This document shows, piece after piece, positions 6,860 to 16,048 of a stretch of 64,000 nt of DNA. The position numbers and the translations under genes were made by a program. Every line of letters starts with the position of its first letter. The stretch's first letter is position 1. Where the stretch lies: assembly GCF_001514235.1 (NCBI RefSeq), contig NZ_KQ948934.1, forward strand, positions 124,001-188,000. Reading direction: 5' to 3'. A model generated the notes under the pieces. It was not told the origin of the DNA. It did not search any database and saw nothing but the letters and a program-made list of their open reading frames with translations. This DNA comes from Streptomyces caeruleatus. GTDB lineage: Bacteria > Actinomycetota > Actinomycetes > Streptomycetales > Streptomycetaceae.

Positions 6860-7951
6860 TTACTGGCCGACTTCGCCGTACGCGGCGAGCAGAACGGCCG
6901 GGTCCGGTCCCTCCAGGACGGTCGGCTTGGCCAGGCCGTCCAGCACGATGAAGCGCAGCAGGTTGCCGCGGGACTTCTTGTCGACCTTCATGGTCTCCAG
7001 CAGCTTGGGCCACTGGTCGTAGCGGTAGTGGAGGGGGAGGCCGACCGATTCGAGGATCGTGCGGTGCCTGTCGGCCGTCGCGTCGTCCAACCGCCCGGCG
7101 AGACGGCCGAGTTCGGCGGCGAAGTGCATGCCGACGGCGACCGCGGCGCCGTGCCGCCACTTGTACCGCTCGTTCTTCTCGATGGCATGGGCGAGCGTGT
7201 GGCCGTAGTTGAGGATCTCCCTCAGGCCCGACTCCTTGAGGTCGGAGGAGACGACCTCGGCCTTGACCCGGATGGAGCGCTCGATCAGCTCGGCCGTGTG
7301 CGGGCCGGCCGGGGTGCGGGCGGCCTCGGGGTCGGACTCGATGAGCTCCAGGATCGCCGGGTCGGCGATGAAACCGGCCTTGATGATCTCGGCGAGCCCG
7401 GAGACGTAGTCGTTGACCGGGAGGGAGTCCAGCGCGGCCAGGTCGCAGAGCACGCCGGCCGGCGGGTGGAAGGCGCCGACGAGGTTCTTGCCCTCGGCGG
7501 TGTTGATGCCGGTCTTGCCGCCGACGGCCGCGTCGACCATGGCGAGCACGGTCGTCGGTACGGCGATCCAGCGCACCCCGCGCAGCCAGGTCGCGGCGAC
7601 GAACCCGGCGAGGTCGGTGGTCGCGCCGCCCCCGACGCCGACGACGACGTCGGTGCGGGTGAACCCGGACTGGCCGAGCGCCTTCCAGCAGTAGGCGGCG
7701 ACCTCGGCGGTCTTGGCCTCCTCGGCGTTGGGCACCTGGATGGCGACGGCCTCGTAGCCCTGCTCGGCGAGGTCGGCTCGCAGCGCCTCGCCGGTCTCGG
7801 CCAGCGCCTCGGGGTGGAGGACGGCGACCCGCTGGGCCTTGTCGCCGATCAACCCGCCGAGCTCGCCCAGGAGTTGACGGCCCACCAGGACCTCGTAGGG
7901 CTCGCTGCCCGCGGTGCCGCCGACCTGGACCCGCGTCACTGCCTCGCTCAT
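6860..7951 (-). CDS. aroB: 3-dehydroquinate synthase
   Basis: Converts DAHP to 3-dehydroquinate, the second step of the shikimate pathway, using NAD and a divalent metal. The 363-residue protein begins MSEAVTRVQVGGTAG. It shows the family motifs GGGATTDLAGFVAATWLRG and PTTVLAMVDAAVGGKTGIN, and the metal-site region NYGHTLAHAIE. The ATG at 7951 overlaps the aroK TGA by 4 bases (ATGA), which fixes the start; a longer frame upstream reads through aroK in the wrong phase. It is the third gene of the coupled aroC-aroK-aroB set. Confidence 0.97.
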   Translation of the reverse strand: MSEAVTRVQVGGTAGSEPYEVLVGRQLLGELGGLIGDKAQRVAVLHPEALAETGEALRADLAEQGYEAVAIQVPNAEEAKTAEVAAYCWKALGQSGFTRTDVVVGVGGGATTDLAGFVAATWLRGVRWIAVPTTVLAMVDAAVGGKTGINTAEGKNLVGAFHPPAGVLCDLAALDSLPVNDYVSGLAEIIKAGFIADPAILELIESDPEAARTPAGPHTAELIERSIRVKAEVVSSDLKESGLREILNYGHTLAHAIEKNERYKWRHGAAVAVGMHFAAELGRLAGRLDDATADRHRTILESVGLPLHYRYDQWPKLLETMKVDKKSRGNLLRFIVLDGLAKPTVLEGPDPAVLLAAYGEVGQ

Positions 7952-8466
7952 GCTTCCTTCAACTCCAGTGCGTCCAGGGCGGCTTGGGTGACTTCTTCGG
8001 GGGTACGGCCGTCGGTGGCCACGACCGCCGTGGCCACGCTTTCGTACAGATGACGGCGCGCCTCCATCAGCTCGCGCCACTGCTTGCGCGGGTTCACCGC
8101 GAGCAGCGGACGGGCCGCGTTGAGGCCGGTGCGCTTGACCGCCTCCTCGACGTCCATCGACAGGTACGCCACCCGCTGTCCCGCCAGGAGCTCACGCGTG
8201 TCCGCGTCGAGGATGGCGCCGCCGCCGAGAGCCAGGACGCCGTCGTGCTCGGCGAGGGCCCGGTGCACGGCCGCCTTCTCGATCGCCCGGAAGGCGGGCT
8301 CGCCCTCGTCGACGAAGATCTCGGCGATCGACCGGCCCTGCTCGGCCACGATGTCGTCGTCGGTGTCCCGGTAGACCACGCCGAGCCGCTCGGCGAGCAG
8401 CTGTCCGACGGTGGACTTGCCCACGCCCATCGGACCGACGAGGACGACCACGGGTGCTGGGCTCAC
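7948..8466 (-). CDS. aroK: Shikimate kinase
   Basis: Phosphorylates shikimate at the 3-hydroxyl using ATP. The protein has 172 residues with Walker A GPMGVGKST at 11-19, the shikimate-binding DTDDDIV near residue 34, and GGGAILD near residue 81. It shares a 4-base ATGA overlap with aroC upstream and another with aroB downstream, so the three enzymes are probably made in fixed proportion. Confidence 0.97.
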   Translation of the reverse strand: MSPAPVVVLVGPMGVGKSTVGQLLAERLGVVYRDTDDDIVAEQGRSIAEIFVDEGEPAFRAIEKAAVHRALAEHDGVLALGGGAILDADTRELLAGQRVAYLSMDVEEAVKRTGLNAARPLLAVNPRKQWRELMEARRHLYESVATAVVATDGRTPEEVTQAALDALELKEA

Positions 8467-9647
8467 CGGATGGCCAGGTTGTCGAGGTACGACCGCACGT
8501 TGCGGCGGGTCTCGGTCACCGAGTCGCCGCCGAACTTCTCGGCCACCGCGTCCGCGAGGACGAGGGCCACCATCGCTTCGGCGACGATGCCGGCGGCCGG
8601 GACCGCGGACACGTCGGAGCGCTGGTGGTGCGCCTGCGCCGCCTCGCCGGTGGTGACGTCCACCGTCCGCAGGGCGCGCGGCACGGTCGCGATCGGCTTC
8701 ATCGCGGCACGAACCCGCAGCAGCTCACCGGTGGTGAGGCCGCCCTCGGTGCCGCCGGAACGGCCGGAGGTGCGCCGGATGCCCTCGTCGGTCTTCACGA
8801 TCTCGTCGTGCGCCTTGGAGCCCGGGACCCGCGCCAGCTCGAAGCCGTCGCCGATCTCCACACCCTTGATCGCCTGGATGCCCATGAGCGCGCCCGCGAG
8901 ACGGGCGTCCAGCTTGCGGTCCCAGTGCACATGCGAGCCGAGGCCCACCGGGACGTCGTACGCCAGGATCTCGACGACGCCACCGAGGGTGTCGCCGTCC
9001 TTGTGGGCCTGGTCGACCTCCGCGACCATCGCCTTCGACGTGTCCGCGTCGAGGCAGCGCAGCGGGTCGGCGTCCAGCTTCTCGACGTCGGCCGGCGTCG
9101 GGTACACACCCTGCGGGGCCTTCACGGAGCACAGCTCGACGACATGGCTGACGATCTCGATGCCGGCCGTCTCCTTGATGTACGACCGGGCCACCGCGCC
9201 CAGCGCCACCCGGGCGGCGGTCTCACGGGCCGAGGCGCGCTCCAGGATCGGCCGGGCCTCGTCGAAGCCGTACTTCTGCATGCCGGCGAGGTCGGCGTGG
9301 CCGGGACGGGGCCGGGTCAGCGGTGCGTTACGGGCGAGGCCCGCGAGGATCTCGGGGTCGATCGGGTCGGCCGCCATGACCTGTTCCCACTTCGGCCACT
9401 CGGTGTTGCCCACCATGATCGCGACCGGGGAACCGAGGGTGAGGCCGTGCCGGACGCCGCCGAGGAAGGTGACCTCGTCGCGCTCGAACTTCATGCGCGC
9501 GCCGCGTCCATAACCGAGCCGGCGCCGGGCCAGGTGGTCCGCCACCATCTCCGTGGTGATCGGCACGCCGGCGGGAAGGCCCTCCAGCGTCGCCACGAGT
9601 GCGGGACCGTGGGACTCCCCCGCGGTCAGCCAGCGCAACCTGCTCAA
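8463..9647 (-). CDS. aroC: Chorismate synthase
   Basis: Makes chorismate from EPSP with reduced FMN as cofactor, the last step of the shikimate pathway. The 394-residue protein begins MSRLRWLTAGESHGPALVA, the standard signature including the conserved GESHG. RPGHADLAGMQKYGF is near residue 116, and GGLTTGE together with the RSDVSAVPAAG region lies toward the C-terminus. It is the first gene of the coupled aroC-aroK-aroB group; the 184-base gap before it may hold its promoter. Confidence 0.98.
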   Translation of the reverse strand: MSRLRWLTAGESHGPALVATLEGLPAGVPITTEMVADHLARRRLGYGRGARMKFERDEVTFLGGVRHGLTLGSPVAIMVGNTEWPKWEQVMAADPIDPEILAGLARNAPLTRPRPGHADLAGMQKYGFDEARPILERASARETAARVALGAVARSYIKETAGIEIVSHVVELCSVKAPQGVYPTPADVEKLDADPLRCLDADTSKAMVAEVDQAHKDGDTLGGVVEILAYDVPVGLGSHVHWDRKLDARLAGALMGIQAIKGVEIGDGFELARVPGSKAHDEIVKTDEGIRRTSGRSGGTEGGLTTGELLRVRAAMKPIATVPRALRTVDVTTGEAAQAHHQRSDVSAVPAAGIVAEAMVALVLADAVAEKFGGDSVTETRRNVRSYLDNLAIR

Positions 9648-9831
9648 CGGTGCTCCTCAGTGCTCGCGCCCTGGTACTGCCCTGCGTACGCGCGTCCTCG
9701 CGTACGTCGACGGCGTGACCAGGTGCGCGGCCCCGGCCCGCCACCTTCGATCCTCCCACGTCCGGGCCCGGTCCCCGGCCGCCGGTCCACCAAGCGGACG
9801 GCGGTGCGGCGGCACCGGGCCCCGCAGCGGA

Positions 9832-10173
9832 TCACGCCGGGCCGTTGCCCTGACGCTGCTGCGGCGCGTACGCGCCGAGGAAATCGGCACCGCTCGGCTG
9901 CTGCGCGGGCTGCGGCGCGGCCTGCTGGGGCGCGTACGGCCCCAGGTAGTCGGCGCCCCGCCCCTGCCCGTGCTGTGCCGTCACCTGGACGGCCTGTCCC
10001 GCGCGCGCCGCACGCCGACGATCGATCCTGCGCTTCAGCTTGAAGCCCCACGACCCCACGACGAGCAGCACGATCAGGACCAGCACGGGGATCTGCACCC
10101 AGTCCGGCATGAACTGCAGGACGACCTGGAATATCTCGCCCTTGCCGGACGCCAACGGCACACCAGTGGTCAC
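9832..10173 (-). CDS. Small single-pass membrane protein, unknown function
   Basis: A 113-residue protein of unknown role. It has a short N-terminus, one transmembrane helix at about residues 23-43 (DWVQIPVLVLIVLLVVGSWG), a basic stretch LKRRIDRRRAARAG, and a Gln/Ala/Pro-rich tail with two similar segments, GADYLGPYAPQQ and GADFLGAYAPQQ. GTG start at 10173 with GGGGGGAG about 8 bases upstream, which supports a real gene. It lies between aroE and aroC, in the same orientation. Confidence 0.75.
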   Translation of the reverse strand: MTTGVPLASGKGEIFQVVLQFMPDWVQIPVLVLIVLLVVGSWGFKLKRRIDRRRAARAGQAVQVTAQHGQGRGADYLGPYAPQQAAPQPAQQPSGADFLGAYAPQQRQGNGPA

Positions 10174-10224
10174 GTCTGGTACTCCCCCCAGTTCTTCTCC
10201 GCCCCCTGCGGAACTCAGCGGATC

Positions 10225-11064
10225 CTAGCGGGCCGCGAGAGCGCGCTCTCCCGCTTTTCGCATGGCCTCGACGGGCGCGGGGGCGCGGCCGGTCATCTGC
10301 TCCACCTGGAGGACCGCCTGGTGCACCAGCAGGTCGAGGCCGCTGACGACGGCTCCGCCGTACATGGACCAGCGCGCCGCGAGAGCGGTCGGCCAGGGGT
10401 CGTAGAGCACGTCGAACAGGGTGGCGGGGCGCTCCGGTACGGCAGCGGCGAGGGCGTCCGTCGTACCGGCCGGGGTGGTCGCGATCACCAGCGGGGCGCG
10501 CAGCGCCTGGTCCGCCTCGGCCCAGTCCGCCGTACGGATGTCGACGTCGAGGCGCTCGCCCCACTGCCGCATCTCGGCGGCGCGGGCCTCGCTGCGTACG
10601 TACGCCACGACCTCACCGGTGCAGACGCGCGCGAGCGCGGCCAGCGCGGAGGACGCCGTGGCGCCGGCGCCGAGGATGGCGGCCGAGTCGACCTGTTCGA
10701 TGCCGCGCTCGCGCAGCGCGGCGACCATCCCGGGGATGTCGGTGTTGTCGCCGACGCGTCGGCCGTCCTCGCCGAGGACGACGGTGTTGACCGCCTCGAC
10801 GGAGGCCGCCGTCTCGCTGATCTCGTCGAGCAGCGGGATGACGGCCCGTTTGAGCGGCATGGTCAGCGACAGGCCGGCCCACTCCGGCCCGAGTTCCTTC
10901 AGGAACCCGGGCAGAGCGGCCTCGTCGACCTCGAACCGGTCGTACGACCAGCCCGTGAGCCCGAGCTCCTCGTAGGCGGCGCGGTGCAGCACCGGGGAGA
11001 GGGAGTGGGCGATGGGCGAACCGAGAACGGCGGCCCGGCGGGCGTCAGTTGCCCCTGCTCTCAT
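10225..11064 (-). CDS. aroE: Shikimate dehydrogenase
   Basis: Reduces 3-dehydroshikimate to shikimate with NADPH. The 279-residue protein has the substrate-binding start AAVLGSPIAHSLSPVLH at about residues 11-27, LSLTMPLKRAVIPLLDE with the catalytic lysine, GDNTDIPGM, and a Rossmann segment AAILGAGATASSAL. The ATG at 11064 overlaps the end of mltG by 20 bases; AAGGACA within the mltG coding end serves as the ribosome-binding site. The pairing of aroE with mltG is common in actinobacteria. Confidence 0.95.
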   Translation of the reverse strand: MRAGATDARRAAVLGSPIAHSLSPVLHRAAYEELGLTGWSYDRFEVDEAALPGFLKELGPEWAGLSLTMPLKRAVIPLLDEISETAASVEAVNTVVLGEDGRRVGDNTDIPGMVAALRERGIEQVDSAAILGAGATASSALAALARVCTGEVVAYVRSEARAAEMRQWGERLDVDIRTADWAEADQALRAPLVIATTPAGTTDALAAAVPERPATLFDVLYDPWPTALAARWSMYGGAVVSGLDLLVHQAVLQVEQMTGRAPAPVEAMRKAGERALAAR

Positions 11065-12751
11065 TGAACTTGTCCTTGAGCTTCAGGAAATCATCGTGGG
11101 TCTTGGCGAATTCTGTCTTGTTCACGCCGTCGGTCGCCACGAAGTAGTACCAACCCTGGTCGGTCGGATTGAGCGCGCCCTTCAACGCGCCATCGCCCGG
11201 GTTTCCGATCGGGCCGGGCGGCAGACCCTTGTGGTAGTAGGTGTTGTACGGGTCGGAGTTGCTCTTGATCTCCGACTCGCTGATGTCGATGTTGCTCTGA
11301 CCCTTCAGGTAGTTGAAGGTCGAGTCGAACTGGAGGGCGCCGTAGGTCTCGGGGTTCGCGAGGTCGAGGCGGTTGTAGACCACTTCCGCCATCTTGCGGT
11401 AGTCGTCTTCGGTCTTGCCCTCGGCCTGGACAAGGCTGGCGACCGTGATGACCTGCAGCGGGTTGTCCAGCTTGAGTGCCTTGGCCTTGCTCTCCAGGTT
11501 GAGCGCCTCGTACTTGTCGGCGGCCTCGGTGACCATTCCCTTCAGGACGGCTTCCGGCTTCATGCCCTTCGCCGCGGGATAGGTGCCCGGATAGAGGAAA
11601 CCCTCCAGCGGGTCCTTGATCTCGTCGTTGCTGTTCGCCCAGCTCGGAAGTCCGAGGCTCTTGTATTTCTTCTCGGCGACCTTTTCGGTGGTGCCGGACG
11701 GCAGTTCCAGTTTTTCGTCGATCGTCTTGTAGACGCTCAGATTGCGCTCGCCCGGCCTGACCAGCACGTTGTTCTGGCTCTCGGGGCTGAGCATCATCTC
11801 GACGGCGGCCGCTGCGGACATCTGCTTCTTCAGCAGATAGGCGCCCGCCTGGATCTTGTCCCCGTCTTCGTTCTGCTGCTGGGCGGCGACGAACGCGTCG
11901 ACGCTCTTCACGACCCCGGCCGCCTTCAGCCGCTGACCGATCTCGGAGCCGAACGCGCCCTTGGGGATCTCGACGGTGACCGTCTCGCTCGTGCCGTCAC
12001 CCGCGTAGTCCGGGGCGTCGCCGAAACGATCCTGGTAAAACTGATAGCCGAAATATCCGACTCCGGCGACGCCTCCGCCGAAGATCAGCGCGACCACCAG
12101 ACAGGCCATCCCGCTGCGCCGCTTCTTGGGCTTTCCGCCCCGGCCCTTGCGGTCACCGCGGCCGCGGCCGCTTCCCGACCCGTCGTCGGAGTCGTCCTCG
12201 TCATCGTCGCCGCCACCGGCAAAGAAGGCATGTTCACCCTGGTCAGGCCCAGGATCCCAGTCGGTTTGGGGCGGCTCCGGCTCGGCCTGCCGACGGCTCG
12301 GCGGCTCCGGCGGCGGGTACGCCTCGGGCGTGCCGTAGTAGTCGGGCTGCTCACCGCCGTACCCCGCGGGCTGCTGCCCGTACGGGTCCGCGGGGCCGGG
12401 GTACTGGACGTGCTGCTGGGCGCCGTCGGCCCAGCCGTTGTGGTCGTACGACTGCTGGCCCTGGCCCGCGTAGTGCTGCTGCTCGTATTGCTGGGCGTAC
12501 TGCTGGCCCTGCTCCGGGTACTGCTGACCCTGCTGGTACTGCTGCGCCTGACCGTATGCGGCCTGCTGGCCGTTGCCCCAGTCGCCGTAGTGCTGCGGCT
12601 GCTGCGGCTGCTCCGGATAGTGCTGCGGCTGGCCGCCGTAGGCAGCCTGCTGACCCGAATGGGCCTGCTGCCCTTCCCATCCCCCGTCCCCGTACAACGG
12701 GTCCTCGGGATGCCACGGTTCGGAGCCTGGGCCCCGGCCATACTCAGTCAT
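11045..12751 (-). CDS. mltG: Endolytic transglycosylase MltG with long Gln/Tyr-rich cytoplasmic region
   Basis: MltG cleaves nascent peptidoglycan strands at the membrane and may end glycan-chain growth. Of 568 residues, 1-213 form a disordered cytoplasmic segment rich in Gln, Tyr, Gly and Pro, followed by an acidic stretch and a basic stop-transfer KKRRSG. A single transmembrane helix spans about 215-238. The YceG domain follows; its catalytic region is ASLVQAEGKTEDDYRKMA with the conserved Glu, and the end is TEFAKTHDDFLKLKDKF. AGGGGAT before the ATG supports this start. It sits upstream of, and overlaps, aroE. Confidence 0.95.
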   Translation of the reverse strand: MTEYGRGPGSEPWHPEDPLYGDGGWEGQQAHSGQQAAYGGQPQHYPEQPQQPQHYGDWGNGQQAAYGQAQQYQQGQQYPEQGQQYAQQYEQQHYAGQGQQSYDHNGWADGAQQHVQYPGPADPYGQQPAGYGGEQPDYYGTPEAYPPPEPPSRRQAEPEPPQTDWDPGPDQGEHAFFAGGGDDDEDDSDDGSGSGRGRGDRKGRGGKPKKRRSGMACLVVALIFGGGVAGVGYFGYQFYQDRFGDAPDYAGDGTSETVTVEIPKGAFGSEIGQRLKAAGVVKSVDAFVAAQQQNEDGDKIQAGAYLLKKQMSAAAAVEMMLSPESQNNVLVRPGERNLSVYKTIDEKLELPSGTTEKVAEKKYKSLGLPSWANSNDEIKDPLEGFLYPGTYPAAKGMKPEAVLKGMVTEAADKYEALNLESKAKALKLDNPLQVITVASLVQAEGKTEDDYRKMAEVVYNRLDLANPETYGALQFDSTFNYLKGQSNIDISESEIKSNSDPYNTYYHKGLPPGPIGNPGDGALKGALNPTDQGWYYFVATDGVNKTEFAKTHDDFLKLKDKFNESRGN

Positions 12752-12875
12752 CGATCCCCTAGAGCCGCGAGGCGGCGGTCACGCGGCTGCTGAAGATCCG
12801 GTTCCCGTCCCGCCTCTCTTTGTGCGCCAGCTGTTCGAACACCGGCGCATCGCGCGGAACGTTACCGTATCGCGA

Positions 12876-13379
12876 TCAGATAACCACTTCGACGCTCTCT
12901 CCGGGTGCTTTACCTGACACCCGTTCGGATTCGAGCGCCTGCTGCAGAATGATCACAGCGGCCGCCTGGTCGATCACCGACCGGCCCTTCTTCGACCTCA
13001 CCCCCGAGGCGCGCAGTCCCTGACTGGCCGTCACGGTTGTCATCCGCTCATCCACGAGCCTGACCGGTACGGGCGCGATCATGCGTGCCAGTTCCTGGGC
13101 GAAGCCCCTGACCTTGACCGCGGCCGGGCCCTCGCCCCCCTTGAGGGAGCGAGGCAGACCGACGACGACCTCGATCGGCTCGTACTCCTCGACGAGTTGC
13201 CGCAGGCGGCGGTGGGCTGCGGGGACGTCCCGGCCCGGGACCGTCTCCACCGGGGTGGCGAGGATCCCGTCGGGGTCGCACGAGGCGACGCCGATGCGGG
13301 CGTCGCCGACGTCGATCGCGAGGCGACGGCCCCGGCGCATGCCCGGGCCGTCGCCACCTGCGGGTGTGCCGTCGCTCAC
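12876..13379 (-). CDS. ruvX: RuvX/YqgF-type Holliday junction resolvase-like nuclease
   Basis: RNase H-fold nuclease family; members process pre-16S rRNA in some bacteria and have been proposed as Holliday junction resolvases. The protein has 167 residues with the N-terminal catalytic Asp in RRLAIDVGDARIGVA (about 16-30), VVGLPRSLKGGEG in the middle and VRLVDERMTTVTA with the catalytic Glu. The GTG start overlaps the alaS TGA by 4 bases (GTGA). This alaS-ruvX-mltG-aroE order is conserved in actinobacteria. Confidence 0.93.
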   Translation of the reverse strand: MSDGTPAGGDGPGMRRGRRLAIDVGDARIGVASCDPDGILATPVETVPGRDVPAAHRRLRQLVEEYEPIEVVVGLPRSLKGGEGPAAVKVRGFAQELARMIAPVPVRLVDERMTTVTASQGLRASGVRSKKGRSVIDQAAAVIILQQALESERVSGKAPGESVEVVI

Positions 13380-16048
13380 TTGGCCGTTTCCGTCACGAGC
13401 CGCTCGACGGCGTCGACGGCCTCGCCGACGGCGGCCGGGTTCTGGCCGCCGCCCTGGGCGACGTCCGGCTTGCCGCCACCGCCGCCGCCGAGGGTCTTGG
13501 CGGCCGTACGGACCAGGTCACCGGCCTTGAGTCCACGCTCGCGGGCGGGCTCGTTGGTGGCGATGACCGTGAGCGGCTTGCCGTTGTTCACCGTGAACAG
13601 GGCGACCACGGCGGCGCGTCCGCCCTGGATGCGGCCGCGCACGTCGAGGACCAGCTTGCGCAGGTCGTCGGCCGTGGTGCCGTCCGGGACCTGGCCGGTG
13701 ACGACGGCGATACCGCGTACGTCCTTGGCGGACTCGGCGAGACCGGCGGCGGCCTGGAGCACCTTCTCGGCGCGGAACTTCTCGATCTCCTTCTCGGCGT
13801 CCTTCAACTTGCCGAGCATGGCGGAGACCTTCTCCGGGAGCTCCTCCGGACGGCCCTTGATCAGCTCCTGGAGCTGGGCGACGACCGTGTGCTCACGGGC
13901 CAGGAAGTTGTAGGCGTCCACGCCGACGAGGGCCTCGATCCGGCGCACACCGGAACCGATGGACGACTCGCCGAGCAGCTTGACCAGGCCGAGCTGGGCG
14001 GTGTTGTGGACGTGCGTGCCGCCGCACAGCTCCTTGGAGAAGTCGCCGATGGTCACCACACGGACCCGCTCGCCGTACTTCTCGCCGAACTCGGCGATGG
14101 CGCCCTGCTTCTTGGCCTCGTCGATGCCCATGACCTCGGCGTGCACGTCCAGGTCGCGGGCGAGCACCTCGTTGATCTTCTGCTCGACGTCGGTCATCAC
14201 GGCCGTCGGAACGGCGGACGGCGAACCGAAGTCGAAGCGGAAGCGGCCGGGCTGGTTCTCGGAACCGGCCTGGGCGGCCGTCGGGCCGAGCGCGTCGCGC
14301 AGCGCCTGGTGGGTGAGGTGGGTGGCCGAGTGGGCGCGGGCGATGGCCCGGCGGCGCAGCGAGTCGATGGAGGCGTGGGCCTTGGCACCGACCGTCACCT
14401 CACCGACCTGCACGACGCCCTTGTGGACGTAGACGCCAGGCACCGGCTTCTGGCAGTCGCGGACCTCGATGACGGCACCGGTGTCGACCTTGATCCGGCC
14501 GGTGTCACCGATCTGACCGCCGCCCTCGGCGTAGAACGGGGTGCGGTCGAGGACGATCTCGACCTCGTCGCCCTCGGTCGCGGCCGGGGAGGAGGCGCCG
14601 TCGACGAGGATGCCGACGATCGTGGACTCGCCCTCGGTGTCGCCGTAGCCGATGAACTCGGTCTCGCCGACCTTGTCGGCGATCTCCCGGTAGGCACCGG
14701 CGCCGGCGTGACCGGTCTTCTTGGCCTGGGCGTCGGCCTTGGCGCGCTCCCGCTGCTCCTTCATCAGGCGCCGGAAGCCGTCCTCGTCCACGGACAGCCC
14801 CTGCTCGGCGGCCATCTCCAGGGTGAGGTCGATCGGGAAGCCCCAGGTGTCGTGGAGCAGGAAGGCCTTGTCGCCGGCCAGCACGGTGGAGCCCGCGGCC
14901 TTGGTGTCGGAGACGGCGGTGTCGAGGATGTTGGTGCCGGCCTTCAGCGTCTTGAGGAAGGCGTTCTCCTCGGCGAGGGCGACCTTCTCGATGCGCTCGC
15001 GGTCGGTGATGAGCTCCGGGTACTGCTGGCCCATCATGCCGATGACGACGTCGATGAGGTCCTGGACGACCGGACCGGTGGCACCGAGCAGACGCATGTT
15101 GCGGATGGCGCGGCGCATGATGCGGCGCAGGACGTAACCGCGGCCCTCGTTGCCGGGCGTCACACCGTCGCCGATGAGCATCACGGACGTACGCATGTGG
15201 TCGGTGACCACGCGAAGGGACACGTCCGAGGCGTGGGCGTCGCCGTAGGCGACACCGGTCAGCTCGGTGGCCTTCTTGATGACGGCCATGGAGGTGTCGA
15301 TCTCGTACATGTTCTGCACGCCCTGCAGAATCATCGCGAGTCGCTCCAGGCCGAGGCCTGTGTCGATGTTCTTGCTCGGGAGCTCGCCGAGGATCTCGAA
15401 GTTGTCCTTGCCGATGCCGGCGCCCCGCTCGTACTGCATGAAGACGAGGTTCCAGATCTCCACGTACCGCTCGTCGTTGACGGCGGGGCCGCCCTCGACG
15501 CCGAACTCGGGGCCGCGGTCGTAGTTGATCTCGGAGCAGGGTCCGCAGGGGCCGGGGACGCCCATGGACCAGTAGTTGTCCTTCATGCCGAGACGCTGGA
15601 TGCGCTCCTTCGGCACGCCGACGACGTCGTGCCAGATGCGCTCGGCCTCGTCGTCGTCCTTGTAGACGGTGATCCAGAGCTTCTCCGGCTCCAGGCCGTA
15701 ACCACCCTTGTCCTGGGGGCTGGTGAGCAGCTCCCAGGCGTACTTGATGGCGCCTTCCTTGAAGTAGTCGCCGAAGGAGAAGTTGCCGCACATCTGGAAG
15801 AACGTGCCGTGCCGGGTGGTCTTGCCGACCTCTTCGATGTCCGGCGTGCGCACGCACTTCTGGACGCTGGTGGCACGGTCGAAGGGCGGCTTGACCTCAC
15901 CCAGGAAGTAGGGCTTGAAGGGCACCATGCCGGCCGGGACGAGGAGCAGAGTCGGGTCGTCCGCGATGAGCGACGCCGAAGGGACGACGGTGTGCCCGCG
16001 CTCCTCGAAGAAGCTCAGCCAGCGGCGGCGAATCTCGGCCGACTCCAT
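13376..16048 (-). CDS. alaS: Alanyl-tRNA synthetase
   Basis: Charges tRNA-Ala with alanine and edits mischarged Ser and Gly. The 890-residue, full-length protein starts MESAEIRRRWLSFFEERGH. The class II catalytic domain is at 1-250. The editing domain contains HSATHLTHQAL, and the CGGTHVHNT zinc site supplies the trailing Cys and His. The DHHA1 C-terminal domain ends in the Gly-rich GGGGGGKPDVAQGGG. The ATG overlaps the preceding gene's stop by one base (TGATG), and the stop overlaps ruvX. Confidence 0.99.
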   Translation of the reverse strand: MESAEIRRRWLSFFEERGHTVVPSASLIADDPTLLLVPAGMVPFKPYFLGEVKPPFDRATSVQKCVRTPDIEEVGKTTRHGTFFQMCGNFSFGDYFKEGAIKYAWELLTSPQDKGGYGLEPEKLWITVYKDDDEAERIWHDVVGVPKERIQRLGMKDNYWSMGVPGPCGPCSEINYDRGPEFGVEGGPAVNDERYVEIWNLVFMQYERGAGIGKDNFEILGELPSKNIDTGLGLERLAMILQGVQNMYEIDTSMAVIKKATELTGVAYGDAHASDVSLRVVTDHMRTSVMLIGDGVTPGNEGRGYVLRRIMRRAIRNMRLLGATGPVVQDLIDVVIGMMGQQYPELITDRERIEKVALAEENAFLKTLKAGTNILDTAVSDTKAAGSTVLAGDKAFLLHDTWGFPIDLTLEMAAEQGLSVDEDGFRRLMKEQRERAKADAQAKKTGHAGAGAYREIADKVGETEFIGYGDTEGESTIVGILVDGASSPAATEGDEVEIVLDRTPFYAEGGGQIGDTGRIKVDTGAVIEVRDCQKPVPGVYVHKGVVQVGEVTVGAKAHASIDSLRRRAIARAHSATHLTHQALRDALGPTAAQAGSENQPGRFRFDFGSPSAVPTAVMTDVEQKINEVLARDLDVHAEVMGIDEAKKQGAIAEFGEKYGERVRVVTIGDFSKELCGGTHVHNTAQLGLVKLLGESSIGSGVRRIEALVGVDAYNFLAREHTVVAQLQELIKGRPEELPEKVSAMLGKLKDAEKEIEKFRAEKVLQAAAGLAESAKDVRGIAVVTGQVPDGTTADDLRKLVLDVRGRIQGGRAAVVALFTVNNGKPLTVIATNEPARERGLKAGDLVRTAAKTLGGGGGGKPDVAQGGGQNPAAVGEAVDAVERLVTETAK

